A stretch of 6,064 nt of DNA, taken from Cyclobacteriaceae bacterium (lineage in GTDB: Bacteria; Bacteroidota; Bacteroidia; Cytophagales; Cyclobacteriaceae). The stretch is taken from positions 1-6,064 of the forward strand of contig DAOVVI010000111.1 of NCBI GenBank assembly GCA_030637245.1, read 5' to 3'. Under the pieces are notes generated by a model. It was not told the origin of the DNA, did no database searches, and worked only from the letters and a program-made list of their open reading frames with translations. Numbering within the stretch: the stretch's first letter is position 1; every line of letters starts with the position of its first letter. This document shows positions 1-6,064 of the stretch, piece by piece. A program made the position numbers and the translations under genes.

Positions 1-557
1 ACTCTCGACTTGAGACAAGCAAACAACTTGCTGAATTAGAAATGAAAAATAATAAAGTTCAATACCTACCAAATATCGACCTATTCTTTTCGTGGGGAAT
101 GAACGCGGGAGTTAGCGAATTCAATAAATTAGGAGAGTTCAATAATCCTATGGTATGGCCGACTTATCAATTGGCCGGATTGTCCTTTCAACTGCCGATT
201 TTTGACGGCTTGTACAAATCAAAAAAGATCCAACAAAACAAGATCAAACTACAGCAACTAGACTATCAAAGACAAATGCTTGAAAATTCCATACAAATGG
301 AAGTAAATCAAATGCGAAAAACGCTAGTCACCAATTTGGATCTTTTGAAAAGCCAGGAAGAAAATTCAAAATTGGCAGAATCAGTCTATAACCATTCTAA
401 AATAAAATACCAGGAAGGTGTCGGAACTAACCTTGAAGTAATAGAAGCAGATAATGCATATAAACAAGCACAGAGCAATTACTTTAATGCGTTGTTTGAC
501 GCCCTGATCGCTCATGTGGACTATCAAAAAGCTCTTGGGATATTAAAAATTGACTAA
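1..557 (+). CDS. TolC-family outer membrane efflux channel, C-terminal part (5' partial)
   Basis: This is the end of an outer membrane channel protein that forms the exit duct of a tripartite efflux pump. The frame is open from the window edge (first full codon at 3), so the internal ATG at 42 is not the true start; 184 residues are visible and the N-terminal half is missing. The segment around 166-210 reads LAGLSFQLPIFDG, the strand and turn typical of the second OEP repeat. It is followed by a long amphipathic helix rich in Q, K, L and E. The stretch YQEGVGTNLEVIEADNAYKQ and the following AQSNYFNALFDALIAHVDYQKALG match the family's conserved pattern (Y..G..T.LEV..A...Y..AQ.NY..AL.D...A...Y.KA.G) closely. 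The TAA stop lies 14 bases before the adaptor gene, which fits a single operon. The family assignment is secure; the substrate is unknown. Confidence 0.93.
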   Translation, partial: SRLETSKQLAELEMKNNKVQYLPNIDLFFSWGMNAGVSEFNKLGEFNNPMVWPTYQLAGLSFQLPIFDGLYKSKKIQQNKIKLQQLDYQRQMLENSIQMEVNQMRKTLVTNLDLLKSQEENSKLAESVYNHSKIKYQEGVGTNLEVIEADNAYKQAQSNYFNALFDALIAHVDYQKALGILKID

Positions 558-571
558 AAAACCATAAAATA

Positions 572-1723
572 ATGAGAACCAACATCTTATTCATCTTAGG
601 ATTTATTATTCTATCCATTAGTGCTTGCGAGCAAAAGGACCCGCTTCAAGCCAAAAAAGAAGAGTTAAAATCTCAAAAAACCAAATTGCAAAAGATTAAA
701 ACTTCGATAACAGAACTTGAAAAAGAGATTTCAGCAATGGATCCTGATTTTGCAAAGAAAAACCGTAAAGCAACCTTAATCACAACAACGGATGTGGAAA
801 AGAAAACCTTCGAGCATTATGTAGAAGTGAGCGGCGCAGTGAAATCCAGAAAAAATGTACTGATAAGTGCTGAAAACAGGGGTAATATCAATCGAATATT
901 GATTAAAGAGGGCAATGAAGTAAAACGGGGGCAGCTCCTTCTGAGCCTGGATATAGAGCTTTATCAAAGGAGTTTAGATCAGTTGGAAACGGAGTATGCC
1001 CTGGCAAAAACCATGTTTGAAAAACAGTCAAATTTGTGGGGCCAGAATATTGGGACAGAGGTTCAATACCTTGAAGCCAAAAACAGAAAAGAATCACTAG
1101 AAAACCAGATCGCCAATATAAAAACTCAAATTTCTAAATCTCAGATCAGAGCTCCTTTTGCGGGTACGATCGAGAATGTATTAGTGAGAGAAGGTGAAAT
1201 GGCACAAATGGGTTCTCCCCTGGTAAGGATAGTAAATCACCGGGATATGTATATAAAGGCAGATCTTAGTGAATCTCACATCGGAAAATTTAAAAAAGGA
1301 GACGAAGTAGTCATTCATTTTCCATCAATTAATCAAACCATCCAATCCAGGATTAGTTCTGTGGGGCAGATAATTGATATAATGAACAGAACCTTTTCGA
1401 TTGAAGCTTTACTGCCGCTTACGAAATTTACAATCAAGCCAAATTTGCTGGCTATTGTAAAATTAAGAGATATTGAAATAAATGGGGCGGTAGTAATTCC
1501 GGCTAAGTTAATTCAAAAAGATAATAAAGGTGACTTCGTGTTTATCGCCAAAAAAGATAGCAATGAGTTAATCGCAAGAAAAATACAAATTGACCGGGGA
1601 ATCACCTATAAAAACAATACTATGATAACAAATGGACTTACTGGTGATGAAACGCTTATAAATGAAGGTTTCAGAGATGTAGCAGATGGAGGTAAGGTGA
1701 AAGTTGTCGAAAATGTTTTATAG
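572..1723 (+). CDS. RND efflux periplasmic adaptor (membrane fusion protein), lipoprotein
   Basis: This adaptor links the inner-membrane RND permease to the TolC-like channel. The ATG at 572 gives a textbook lipoprotein signal: hydrophobic residues 5-16, then lipobox ISAC with Cys19 as the predicted lipidated residue. Residues 27-56 form a charged, coiled-coil-like helix before the core, as in many Bacteroidetes adaptors. The first half of the lipoyl domain is about 92-127 (ISAENRGNINRILIKEGNEV...G..L..LD). The alpha-hairpin spans about 128-190, with its tip near LWGQNIGTEVQYLEAKNRKE (155-174). The second lipoyl half includes RAPFAGTIENVLVREGEMA (193-211). The beta-barrel is about 225-300 and the membrane-proximal domain about 300-383. 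At the hairpin tip, Gly161-Thr162 stand where AcrA-type adaptors usually carry the Ser of the channel-contact motif. No Shine-Dalgarno sequence is visible; the upstream region is A-rich. At 383 residues the length is normal, and it lies between the channel and permease genes. Confidence 0.95.
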   Translation: MRTNILFILGFIILSISACEQKDPLQAKKEELKSQKTKLQKIKTSITELEKEISAMDPDFAKKNRKATLITTTDVEKKTFEHYVEVSGAVKSRKNVLISAENRGNINRILIKEGNEVKRGQLLLSLDIELYQRSLDQLETEYALAKTMFEKQSNLWGQNIGTEVQYLEAKNRKESLENQIANIKTQISKSQIRAPFAGTIENVLVREGEMAQMGSPLVRIVNHRDMYIKADLSESHIGKFKKGDEVVIHFPSINQTIQSRISSVGQIIDIMNRTFSIEALLPLTKFTIKPNLLAIVKLRDIEINGAVVIPAKLIQKDNKGDFVFIAKKDSNELIARKIQIDRGITYKNNTMITNGLTGDETLINEGFRDVADGGKVKVVENVL

Positions 1724-1739
1724 TATTTTACAGTAATCC

Positions 1740-4700
1740 ATGTCCATGAAAAGCCAGAATAAGAAAGAAAAAATAGTAAGGGAGTTTGGGCTTAGCTCAC
1801 TTTCTATTAATAACAGTACAAGCGTCATTATTCTCACACTCATTATTGTAATCATAGGGTTCTATTCCTACATCACGATTCCCAAGGAAAGTTACCCTGA
1901 TGTTGTGATCCCTACAATTTATATTGGGACTCCCTATCCAGGCAATTCTCCCATCGATATAGAGAACCTGATCACACGGCCTATCGAGAAGGAATTAAAA
2001 TCCTTGTCCGGGATCAAAGACATTAAATCTACTTCAGTTCAGGATTATTCCACAATCATTGTAGAATTTAATCCTGATGAGGATATTCCCAAGGCGCTGC
2101 AAGATGTAAAAGACGCTGTTGACAAGGCTAAAAGCGAATTGCCAACTGATCTGGATACCGACCCCAATGTAATTGATATTGATTTGACTGAACTTCCAAT
2201 AATGTTTATAAATATTTCAGGAGATTACAGCATCAATGAACTTAAAACGTATGCCGAATACCTGGAAGATGAGATCGAAAAACTAAGCGAGATTTCAAAA
2301 TGTGAAATAAAAGGAGCGCTTGACCGCGAAATAAGAGTTGATGCAGACATCTATAAAATGGAAGCAGTCGAGGTCAGCTTTCAGGACATCAACGATGCTA
2401 TAGCTGCCGAAAATGTGACCTTGTCAGGCGGCAATATACTGGCAAACGAATTCAGGCGAAGTCTAAGGGTTGACGGCGAATTTAAAGCCGTAGAAGAAAT
2501 TGCCGACGTCATCGTAAAGGACGAAGATTACAGGATTGTGTATGTGAAAGATGTGGCAACTGTCACAGACTCATACAAAGAACGAACCAGCTATTCCCGA
2601 TCTAACCGGCTTCCTGTTGTCACTGTGGATGTAGTAAAAAGAAGCGGTGAAAACCTGCTGATCACAGCTCAAAAGATCAAAGACATCATTGCTGTTTCAA
2701 AAATAGAACGCTTCCCGGAAGACCTGGATATTACAATTACGAACGATCAGTCAAAAATTACGCGAAGCATGGTCAACAACCTTGAAAACAGCATCATTAC
2801 TGGAGTTATTCTTGTCACGCTAGTTCTGATGTTTTTCATGGGATTGCGCAACGCGCTTTTTGTAGGAATAGCCATACCGCTGTCCATGTTCATGGCTTTT
2901 ACAATATTATCCGCCATTGGGTATTCGGCAAATATGATGGTCCTTTTTGGATTGATCCTGGCTTTAGGTATGCTGGTTGATAATGGCATTGTGGTGGTAG
3001 AAAATATTTACAGATTGATGCAGGAAGGTTATAGTCCGATAAGGGCTGCCAAAGAAGGAGTTGGAGAGGTTGCATTACCAATCATTACCTCTACGGCAAC
3101 TACTTTAGCAGCATTCCTGCCATTGGCATTTTGGACAGGTATCATGGGTGAATTCATGAAATATTTGCCAATTACCCTTATCATCGTTCTTTCGTCATCT
3201 CTCTTCGTGGCTTTGGTTATAAATCCTGTATTAACCTCTTTGCTCATGAAGGTTGAAGAGTCCAAAGTAAATCGCACCAGATTGTTCATAATAGCCGGAA
3301 TGTTTGCTTTGCTTAGCGTGCCATTATATGCAACAGGGAATAATACATTGGCCAATATATTGATGCTCATTGCTCTAGGCGCTCCTTTTAATAGCTTCAT
3401 TTTAACTCCTGGTGTAAAATGGTTCCAATATAAATTTCTACCGGTATTGGAAAACGGATATTCTCAAACCATTCGATTTGCCCTTAAAGGGAGGATGCCT
3501 TACCTGTTTTTTGGCGGCACCTTTGCCCTTCTTATTTTATCAATTATGTGGTTTGGAGCCAGTCAGCCTAAGGTAGCATTATTCCCAGAAAGTGAGCCAA
3601 ATTATATCAATATTTTCATAGAAAAACCAATTGGTATTGACATTGAAGAAACCAATGCATTTACCAGGAGGATAGAGGATGAGATTGTGGAACTACTTGA
3701 GCCATACGAAGATGCGATCGAATCTTTTATTGCCCAGGTTGGAGAAGGAGCCGGCGATCCCAATCAAATGCCAACTGGTGAGGAAACGCCAAATAAATCA
3801 ATGGTCACTATTTCATTTGTAGAATATGAATATAGAAACGGTGTGGATACCAGGAAGGTAATGGAAGAGATCAGGCAGGAGCTTACTAAATATCCGGGTG
3901 TTCAAATTACGATTGATAAAGAAAACATGGGGCCTCCGGTTGGGAAACCTATTAACATCGAGATCAATGGAGAGAACTACGAGCGATTGATAAAGGTGGC
4001 TGATGGAGTAATGAAAACCATCAACGATGAAAATATCCTTGGAATCCAGGAGCTGAAATCTGATCTGGAAACCGGAAAACCGGAACTACTCGTAAATATT
4101 GACCGGGATAAAGCCAGAAGATTCGGCCTGTCAACCTATTCGATAGCATCAGAATTGAGAACTGCATTGTTTGGTCTGGAAGTATCAAAATTTAAAGATG
4201 GCGAAGATGAGTATCCTATCCAGTTGCGACTCAAAGATGAATACAGGTATGACATAGACGCACTTTTAGATAAAAAAGTAACATTCAGAGATAACAAGGG
4301 AAACCTAAAACAGGTGCCAATTTCGTCAGTAGCAAGCCTGGAATATTCTTCAACTTATGGTTCCGTAAAACGAAAAGATCTGGATCGGGTTATTTCTTTG
4401 TACAGTAATGTGGTCGAAGGATATAATGCCAATGAAATAGTGAGCGAAGTTAAATTGTTACTTTCCAATTATGAATTGCCGGCAGGATATACATTGAAAT
4501 TTACCGGTGAACAGGAAGAACAACAAGAGTCCAGCGAATTTTTAATGAAGGCCTTAATGATAGCCATTTTTTCAATTTTCTTAATTATCGTAGCACAGTT
4601 CAATTCTATTTCTTCCCCTTTCATAATTATGGCTTCTGTGTTACTAAGTACCATAGGTGTTTTTATTGGTCTGGTGACTTTCAATATGGATTTTATAATT

Positions 4701-5156
4701 ATAATGACAGGAATCGGTATTATCTCGCTAGCCGGTGTTGTGGTGAATAACGCAATAGTTTTAATCGACTACATAAATTTGGTCAGGCAAAGAAAAAGGG
4801 CGGAACTCGGTTTGAGTGAAAATGAATACTTGAGTTTAAATGACATTATAGAAAGTATCCGAATTGCCGGGAAAACAAGATTAAGACCTGTATTGTTAAC
4901 TGCGATCACTACTGTACTAGGGTTGATCCCTATGGCCATAGGGATGAATATAAATTATGTTGCGTTGTTCAGCGATTTTGATCCTCAATTCTACGTAGGC
5001 GGTGACAACGCCAACTTCTGGGGACCCATGGCTTGGACAGTAATATTCGGTTTGATATTCGCTACATTTTTAACCCTGGTAATCGTACCGGTTATGTACT
5101 TAATATCAGATAAAATATCTTTGAGACTGAAAGGAGTTAAATTGAAAAAGGAATAG
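1740..5156 (+). CDS. RND efflux permease (AcrB/HAE-type), inner-membrane pump
   Basis: This is the proton-driven pump of the tripartite system. TM1 is about 28-47, followed by the family signature IPKESYPDVVIPTIYIGTPYPG and a large periplasmic domain (50-345). TM2-TM6 are about 350-503, TM7 about 587-605, the second periplasmic domain 608-930, and TM8-TM12 about 935-1122. The TM4 motif LALGMLVDNGIVVVEN places Asp414 at AcrB D407 but Asn415 at D408. In TM10 (AGVVVNNAIVLID) Asn1003 replaces AcrB K940. Arg1047 and Thr1054 in TM11 match R971 and T978. This pattern resembles SwrC-like and many Bacteroidetes HAE permeases rather than AcrB itself. At 1138 residues it is about 90 longer than AcrB. 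Part of the excess is two extra hydrophobic segments (515-531 and 538-555) between TM6 and TM7, and part is a longer loop between TM11 and TM12 (about 1072-1096). The start at 1740 is the first ATG after the adaptor stop; an ATG at 1746 is a close alternative and neither has a clear ribosome binding site. The substrate is undetermined. Confidence 0.96.
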   Translation: MSMKSQNKKEKIVREFGLSSLSINNSTSVIILTLIIVIIGFYSYITIPKESYPDVVIPTIYIGTPYPGNSPIDIENLITRPIEKELKSLSGIKDIKSTSVQDYSTIIVEFNPDEDIPKALQDVKDAVDKAKSELPTDLDTDPNVIDIDLTELPIMFINISGDYSINELKTYAEYLEDEIEKLSEISKCEIKGALDREIRVDADIYKMEAVEVSFQDINDAIAAENVTLSGGNILANEFRRSLRVDGEFKAVEEIADVIVKDEDYRIVYVKDVATVTDSYKERTSYSRSNRLPVVTVDVVKRSGENLLITAQKIKDIIAVSKIERFPEDLDITITNDQSKITRSMVNNLENSIITGVILVTLVLMFFMGLRNALFVGIAIPLSMFMAFTILSAIGYSANMMVLFGLILALGMLVDNGIVVVENIYRLMQEGYSPIRAAKEGVGEVALPIITSTATTLAAFLPLAFWTGIMGEFMKYLPITLIIVLSSSLFVALVINPVLTSLLMKVEESKVNRTRLFIIAGMFALLSVPLYATGNNTLANILMLIALGAPFNSFILTPGVKWFQYKFLPVLENGYSQTIRFALKGRMPYLFFGGTFALLILSIMWFGASQPKVALFPESEPNYINIFIEKPIGIDIEETNAFTRRIEDEIVELLEPYEDAIESFIAQVGEGAGDPNQMPTGEETPNKSMVTISFVEYEYRNGVDTRKVMEEIRQELTKYPGVQITIDKENMGPPVGKPINIEINGENYERLIKVADGVMKTINDENILGIQELKSDLETGKPELLVNIDRDKARRFGLSTYSIASELRTALFGLEVSKFKDGEDEYPIQLRLKDEYRYDIDALLDKKVTFRDNKGNLKQVPISSVASLEYSSTYGSVKRKDLDRVISLYSNVVEGYNANEIVSEVKLLLSNYELPAGYTLKFTGEQEEQQESSEFLMKALMIAIFSIFLIIVAQFNSISSPFIIMASVLLSTIGVFIGLVTFNMDFIIIMTGIGIISLAGVVVNNAIVLIDYINLVRQRKRAELGLSENEYLSLNDIIESIRIAGKTRLRPVLLTAITTVLGLIPMAIGMNINYVALFSDFDPQFYVGGDNANFWGPMAWTVIFGLIFATFLTLVIVPVMYLISDKISLRLKGVKLKKE

Positions 5157-5170
5157 CCTGATCGCTTCAG

Positions 5171-5207
5171 TTTTCCCAAGAAACGTACTTCTTTCTTCTA
5201 AGGAAAA
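5171..5207 (+). terminator. AT-rich hairpin after the efflux operon, possible transcript end
   Basis: Starting 15 bases after the permease stop, TTTTCC (5171-5176) can pair with GGAAAA (5202-5207). AAGAAA (5178-5183) can pair with TTTCTT (5192-5197), around an 8-base loop. This makes 12 base pairs interrupted by an asymmetric internal loop. Its position fits the end of an operon. However, the stem is weak and no T-run follows it on the plus strand (the next bases lead into A-rich sequence), so it is not a classical intrinsic terminator. It may instead be a 3' stabilising structure or chance. Confidence 0.25.
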
Positions 5208-5234
5208 TACACTTAAAAAAACATCCCGGGAAGT

Positions 5235-5259
5235 AGCAGGAGCAGGAGGCAGTGGCAGT
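5235..5259. repeat. short tandem hexamer pairs in a purine-rich patch
   Basis: AGCAGG occurs twice back to back at 5235-5246, and GGCAGT twice at 5248-5259, inside a purine-rich stretch. The 9-mer AAGTAGCAG also occurs at 5231-5239 and again at 5278-5286. These short repeats are directly visible. They could be slippage products or part of a larger dispersed repeat, and no function is implied. Confidence 0.5.
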
Positions 5260-5481
5260 AAAAAAAGAAAAGAAGTTAAGTAGCAGTAACGGGCTGATTT
5301 GAGCGATGCAGCAACTAAGTCGTAACCAAATGGCGTTTTAGAAGTTATATGATATGTGTTTATTGGGTATTCATTTTGAAGTATAAAACACAGCGTCTGC
5401 CCAAGTTTCAAATATGACATTTCTATAAATATTAACCCGATGTTCATTGAATATGAGAAATTCAATTTCTATCAGGATCAA

Positions 5482-5545
5482 ATTCCCCTCCATGTTGTCG
5501 CTGAAGCTTTAGCGTAGGCGCCTTGGAGGGATTAGAGGTGGGTTT
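5482..5545. repeat. nested inverted-repeat element, Bacteroidetes-type dispersed intergenic repeat (probable)
   Basis: The outer arms CCCTCCA (5486-5492) and TGGAGGG (5524-5530) are perfect 7-base inverted repeats. With single-base bulges the pairing extends outward through AAT/ATT (5482-5484 and 5531-5533). Inside lies a compact near-palindrome, CGCTGAAGCTTTAGCG (5499-5514), whose only imperfection is a G-T pair. A G-rich tail ending GGTGGGTTT (5537-5545) follows. This layout (CCCCTCC, spacer, GGAGGG, then a G-rich GGTGGGTTT tail) resembles a repeat scattered between genes in many Bacteroidetes genomes. That resemblance is from memory and not from a search. Transcribed, it would fold into a stable stem-loop and could affect the end of the upstream transcript or the leader of the downstream one. 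No transposase or target duplication is evident. Confidence 0.6.
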
Positions 5546-5614
5546 ATGAAAAACTTAGGTTCCGGAAAGTCTGGAGTTCCCTTTTCAATTTTTATCGAAC
5601 AACTAAAAAAGTAA
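5546..5614 (+). other. 22-codon small open reading frame abutting the next gene
   Basis: An ATG at 5546, at the exit edge of the inverted-repeat element, opens a frame encoding MKNLGSGKSGVPFSIFIEQ followed by LKK and a TAA at 5612-5614. Only one base separates that stop from the ATG at 5616. This close spacing would permit translational coupling, so it could be a leader peptide or upstream ORF. There is no recognisable Shine-Dalgarno sequence and no known family, and the frame continues upstream into the repeat as far as a TAG at 5510. It may be an accidental frame in repeat-derived sequence; I consider that more likely than a real gene. Confidence 0.15.
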
Positions 5615-5615
5615 T

Positions 5616-6064
5616 ATGAGTAAAGTACTAATGATTGTCGGGTTTTCTATTTTCTTTATAATCATTGATTTATACATTTATCAGGCAATCAAGGTTTCTG
5701 TACAGGGCCTTTCGTGGCCATGGCGAAAAGGGATAATTGTGGGGTTTTGGACATTAACAGCCTTTAGTATCATCAGTGTGCTACTGATAAATACTATGGC
5801 TGCTGATTTCTTTTCAAGAGATGTGAAAAGATTCATTGTTACCGGGATTGTAATGCTTTATTTCTCCAAGGTTTTTGGAGTGCTTACGCTCTTGATTGAT
5901 GATGTATTTAGAGCAGGTCAATGGGTAGTAAGCAAATTTGTTACACATAATAGTCCTGAAAATCCATCCGGCGATGGTATAACGAGATCAGCGTTTTTAT
6001 CAAAAGCCTCCCTGATTGCTGTAGCAGCTCCTTTAACAACCTTTGGAATTGGAATCGCTTCCGG
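5616..6064 (+). CDS. Membrane protein N-terminus, probable calcineurin-like metallophosphoesterase (3' partial)
   Basis: The frame starts at ATG 5616 and stays open to the window edge, giving 149 complete codons. Hydrophobic segments lie at about 4-22 (ending IDLYIYQAIK), 39-61, 73-96 and 131-148, the last preceded by RSAFLSK (124-130). From family knowledge, this arrangement recurs at the N-terminus of membrane-anchored metallophosphoesterases of Bacteroidetes: several helices with an early (L/I)DLY..QA motif, then an R-S-x-F-L-S-K segment leading into the phosphoesterase domain. None of the metal-binding motifs of that domain (D-x-H, G-D, N-H) is within the window, so the enzymatic role is an inference. 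AAAAAAG precedes the start and no clear Shine-Dalgarno sequence is seen. The 459-base gap and intervening repeat suggest a transcription unit separate from the efflux operon. It could otherwise be an uncharacterised polytopic membrane protein. Confidence 0.65.
   Translation, partial: MSKVLMIVGFSIFFIIIDLYIYQAIKVSVQGLSWPWRKGIIVGFWTLTAFSIISVLLINTMAADFFSRDVKRFIVTGIVMLYFSKVFGVLTLLIDDVFRAGQWVVSKFVTHNSPENPSGDGITRSAFLSKASLIAVAAPLTTFGIGIAS

Larger units (their letters stand above)
5157..5615. other. 459-base intergenic region without a convincing gene
   Basis: This gap separates the efflux operon from the next gene. It holds an AT-rich hairpin (5171-5207), a purine-rich patch with small tandem repeats (about 5230-5280), an inverted-repeat element (5482-5545), and a 22-codon frame abutting the next start. 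Between about 5285 and 5455 I see nothing beyond AT-rich sequence and stop codons in the forward frames. A 119-codon reverse frame (5106-5465) crosses much of it but shows no recognisable domain and overlaps the permease end. No good match to the Bacteroidetes promoter pattern (TTTG, about 19 bases, TAnnTTTG) was found by eye, although the downstream gene presumably needs a promoter here. Confidence 0.7.

Noticed and set aside
42..44. ATG at 42 as the start of the first gene
   Set aside because: The frame is open upstream to the window edge, and the protein starting here would lack the N-terminal half of a TolC-family channel.
776..1097. Two reverse-strand frames of about 63 codons inside the adaptor gene
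   Set aside because: They lie opposite the conserved lipoyl and hairpin coding sequence, overlap each other and have no family resemblance.
2747..3400. Several reverse-strand open frames inside the permease gene
   Set aside because: They lie entirely opposite a strongly conserved RND coding region and encode no recognisable protein; they are shadows of the real gene.
5106..5465. Reverse-strand frame of 119 codons overlapping the permease end and the intergenic region
   Set aside because: It overlaps the secure 3' end of the permease by about 50 bases and has no recognisable domain. It is hydrophobic and low in complexity, as expected from the reverse of purine-rich sequence, and has no supporting start context.
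5456..5470. 15-base palindrome AGAAATTCAATTTCT, considered as an operator
   Set aside because: It is perfect but AT-rich and short, so chance is plausible. It lies about 145 bases before the downstream start with no identifiable promoter beside it.
5453..5512. 19-codon plus-strand frame ending in the inverted repeat
   Set aside because: Too short, no ribosome binding site, and its stop is created by the repeat palindrome; nothing suggests it is translated.
5290..5615. Bacteroidetes-type promoter for the gene at 5616
   Set aside because: No TTTG with a correctly spaced TAnnTTTG was found by eye; near-matches such as the CATTTTG at about 5373 lack a key base.

Overview
The window looks like chromosomal DNA from a member of the Bacteroidetes (Bacteroidota). 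It is AT-rich. Its genes lack clear Shine-Dalgarno sequences and instead have A-rich stretches before their starts. The encoded protein families have the architecture usual in that phylum. No rRNA, tRNA, CRISPR array, transposase or integrase was seen.

Positions 1-5156 hold three same-strand genes separated by 14 and 16 bases, so almost certainly one operon encoding a complete tripartite RND efflux pump. They are the C-terminal 184 residues of a TolC-family outer membrane channel (1-557, its start lies before the window), a lipoprotein periplasmic adaptor (572-1723), and an inner-membrane RND permease of 1138 residues (1740-5156). The permease would take up substrate from the periplasm or outer leaflet at the expense of the proton gradient. 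The adaptor would bridge permease and channel, and the channel would release substrate outside. The substrate cannot be read from the sequence. The permease differs from E. coli AcrB at two of the canonical proton-relay positions, and it carries an apparent extra membrane hairpin in its central cytoplasmic connection.

Positions 5157-5615 are a 459-base intergenic region with no convincing gene. It contains an AT-rich hairpin just after the permease stop, a short patch of hexamer repeats, and at 5482-5545 a nested inverted-repeat element. That element resembles the CCCCTCC/GGAGGG dispersed intergenic repeats common in Bacteroidetes genomes. A 22-codon reading frame running out of the repeat ends one base before the next gene.

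Positions 5616-6064 hold the first 149 codons of a membrane protein that runs off the window. Its layout fits the membrane-anchored N-terminus of a Bacteroidetes calcineurin-like metallophosphoesterase, but the catalytic domain lies outside the window.

Overall this is mostly an ordinary efflux operon plus a neighbouring membrane-enzyme gene. I see no convincing undescribed system. The points most worth checking are the permease relay substitutions, its membrane insertion, and the intergenic repeat with its abutting small frame.
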